Source: Kitasatospora phosalacinea (GTDB taxonomy: Bacteria > Actinomycetota > Actinomycetes > Streptomycetales > Streptomycetaceae). From it: a DNA stretch of 8,402 bases. The notes beneath the pieces are model-generated. The model saw nothing but the letters and a program-made list of their open reading frames with translations. It was not told the origin of the DNA and did not search any database. The position numbers and the translations under genes are program-made. The stretch spans positions 1 to 8,402 of the forward strand of contig NZ_JNWZ01000119.1 of assembly GCF_000716545.1 (NCBI RefSeq), written 5' to 3'. Every line of letters begins with the position of its first letter. Within the stretch, counting starts at the first letter, position 1. Below, in pieces: positions 7,460 through 8,402 of the stretch.

Positions 7460-8269
7460 TCAGGCGGCGGTGCGTTGCTCGCGGGCGGCCCGGACGGACG
7501 GGGCGACGTTGCCGGGCAGCGCGGTGGACGGGTAGCGGTGCAGCAGGGCGGCCGTGACCGCGTCCGGGCCGACGGGCTTGCCCAGCTCGGTGGCGAACGC
7601 GCGCAGGTAGTCGCCGGTCCAGCCGATCGGGTCCGGAACGGGGCCGGCGGGCGTCGTCGGGCGGCGGTGTCCCGGGACGGTGCGCAGCGGTTCCAGCGCC
7701 GCCATCTCGTCCAGCAGGTCGATCCACGCCTCGCGCTGTGCCGCCCACGGGGTGTCGGCCAGCCACGGGTGCACGTCCAGCCACAGCAGCGGGCCGCCGA
7801 GCAGGGTCCGGCTGCGGTGCTCCCACAGGTAGTGGTGGTCGGGCAGCCCCAGGGACGCCCCGCGCAGCTCCAGCCGGTGGTCCTCCAGCTCGACGGCGTC
7901 GCCCTCCAGCGGCTCCAACGCGACCAGACGGGAAGGGAGTTCGTCCCCGAGACCGGCCCACGCGGCGCGCACGGCGGGATAGTCGTGCTCGATCCGAGCC
8001 CGGACCGGGGCGGGAACGAGGAAACGGGCCTCGGGGAAAGCCTCGCGCAGCACCTCCGCCGCGAGCCAGCAGTCCGGCGCGTGGTGGGGCACCAGGACGG
8101 CGGCCAGCCGGCGCCCCGAGCTCTCGACCTCCCGGACCAGCCGCCGACCGTCCGAGAGCCGCAGCCCCGTACCGACCAGCACCGCCCGGTGCTGCCCGAG
8201 CACCAGCACCGCGCTCTTGTGCAGCGAAGCCTCGGGAAGATCCACCACGCGGAACTCCAGCGGATGCAT
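7460..8269 (-). CDS. Metallo-beta-lactamase-fold protein with degenerate metal site
   Basis: The 269-residue product follows the layout of MBL-fold hydrolases: N-terminal strands (SAVLVLGQHRAVLVGTGLRL, 19-38), the region where HxHxDH is expected (residues 62-67, here HHAPDC), PDHHYLW at 143-149, LLGGPLLWLDVHPWLADT at 156-173 and VPGH at 198-201. Against the usual motif of this subfamily (HSHPDYYFG, later AGD...HPWLAD, then PGH), the second His is Ala64 and the bridging Asp is Gly159; His62, Asp66, His145/146 and His201 remain. It may bind one metal weakly or none, so hydrolase activity is doubtful. No signal peptide. ATG 8269 is set by a strong AGGAGG (8277-8282) at 7-base spacing; an in-frame extension to 8335 is not supported. 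It precedes the TetR gene on the same strand and may be its partner. Confidence 0.85.
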   Translation of the reverse strand: MHPLEFRVVDLPEASLHKSAVLVLGQHRAVLVGTGLRLSDGRRLVREVESSGRRLAAVLVPHHAPDCWLAAEVLREAFPEARFLVPAPVRARIEHDYPAVRAAWAGLGDELPSRLVALEPLEGDAVELEDHRLELRGASLGLPDHHYLWEHRSRTLLGGPLLWLDVHPWLADTPWAAQREAWIDLLDEMAALEPLRTVPGHRRPTTPAGPVPDPIGWTGDYLRAFATELGKPVGPDAVTAALLHRYPSTALPGNVAPSVRAAREQRTAA

Positions 8270-8350
8270 CGCGCCACCTCCTCCAACCGGGGACGGCCCT
8301 CCCACCAGGGTCCGCCGGGTGGGCGGTGGGCGCATGTGGGGCGGGGTCGC

Positions 8351-8394
8351 CTGCGGTGGGCTGGGGCGGGCTGGGGTGGGCTGGGTTGGGCTGG
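8351..8394 (+). repeat. 10-bp G-rich tandem repeat at the window end
   Basis: Units of CTGGGGCGGG, CTGGGGTGGG and CTGGGTTGGG (8361-8390) are preceded by a degenerate copy, CTGCGGTGGG, and followed by a partial CTGG. The G-runs satisfy a G-quadruplex pattern on the plus strand, which is the template strand of the MBL-like gene about 80 bases away. The array may continue beyond the window. Confidence 0.75.
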
Positions 8395-8402
8395 ACGGCG
8401 GG

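Noticed and set aside
7450..8286. Alternative minus-strand frame over the MBL-like gene
   Set aside because: Arg/Ser/Pro-rich shadow without motifs; the 7460-8269 frame has the MBL signatures and a strong Shine-Dalgarno.

Overview
The window looks like chromosome from a high-GC actinomycete, most likely a member of Streptomycetaceae (Streptomyces or Kitasatospora). The evidence is the very high GC content with G/C-ending codons, GTG starts, an actinobacterial Der protein with an acidic N-terminal extension, and tandem secreted Rpf-type muralytic enzymes. I see no tRNA, rRNA, CRISPR array, IS element or phage gene.

Layout. (1) 133-2432, plus strand: cmk (cytidylate kinase) then der (double GTPase, ribosome assembly), separated by a gap with two hairpins. 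(2) 2439-2485: a near-perfect 22-bp stem that serves as terminator between der and the opposing genes. (3) 4044-2504, minus strand: a two-gene unit of unknown function. The first protein has a C-x2-C / H-x2-C putative metal site and a proline-rich linker; the second is mostly disordered with a conserved-looking TPIYD core. (4) 4045-4683: a 639-base divergent intergenic region with an unusually AT-rich core. It holds a Crp-like palindrome, candidate promoters in both directions, and a long hairpin-rich leader for rpfA. (5) 4684-6087, plus strand: rpfA (secreted Rpf domain + Ser/Thr/Lys linker + LysM), a cluster of terminator-like hairpins, then a small second Rpf (119 aa) that appears to be translated from a leaderless transcript. 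(6) 8269-6106, minus strand, in transcription order: a metallo-beta-lactamase-fold protein whose metal site looks degraded, a TetR-family regulator with a clear operator inside its own promoter, and a DUF4865-type protein. (7) The window edges are G-rich: a G-quadruplex-type stretch at 14-36 and 10-bp G-rich tandem repeats at 8351-8394.

How the genes work together. cmk and der are housekeeping genes. The two Rpf proteins should cleave peptidoglycan outside the cell during germination, resuscitation and growth. The rpfA control region fits the Crp-plus-leader RNA control known for actinobacterial rpfA, but I cannot find the canonical c-di-AMP (ydaO) riboswitch motifs in it. The MBL-like/TetR/DUF4865 genes look like a small ligand-responsive locus of unknown substrate. 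It is the best candidate here for something undescribed, chiefly because the MBL-like protein seems to have lost metal ligands while keeping its fold.
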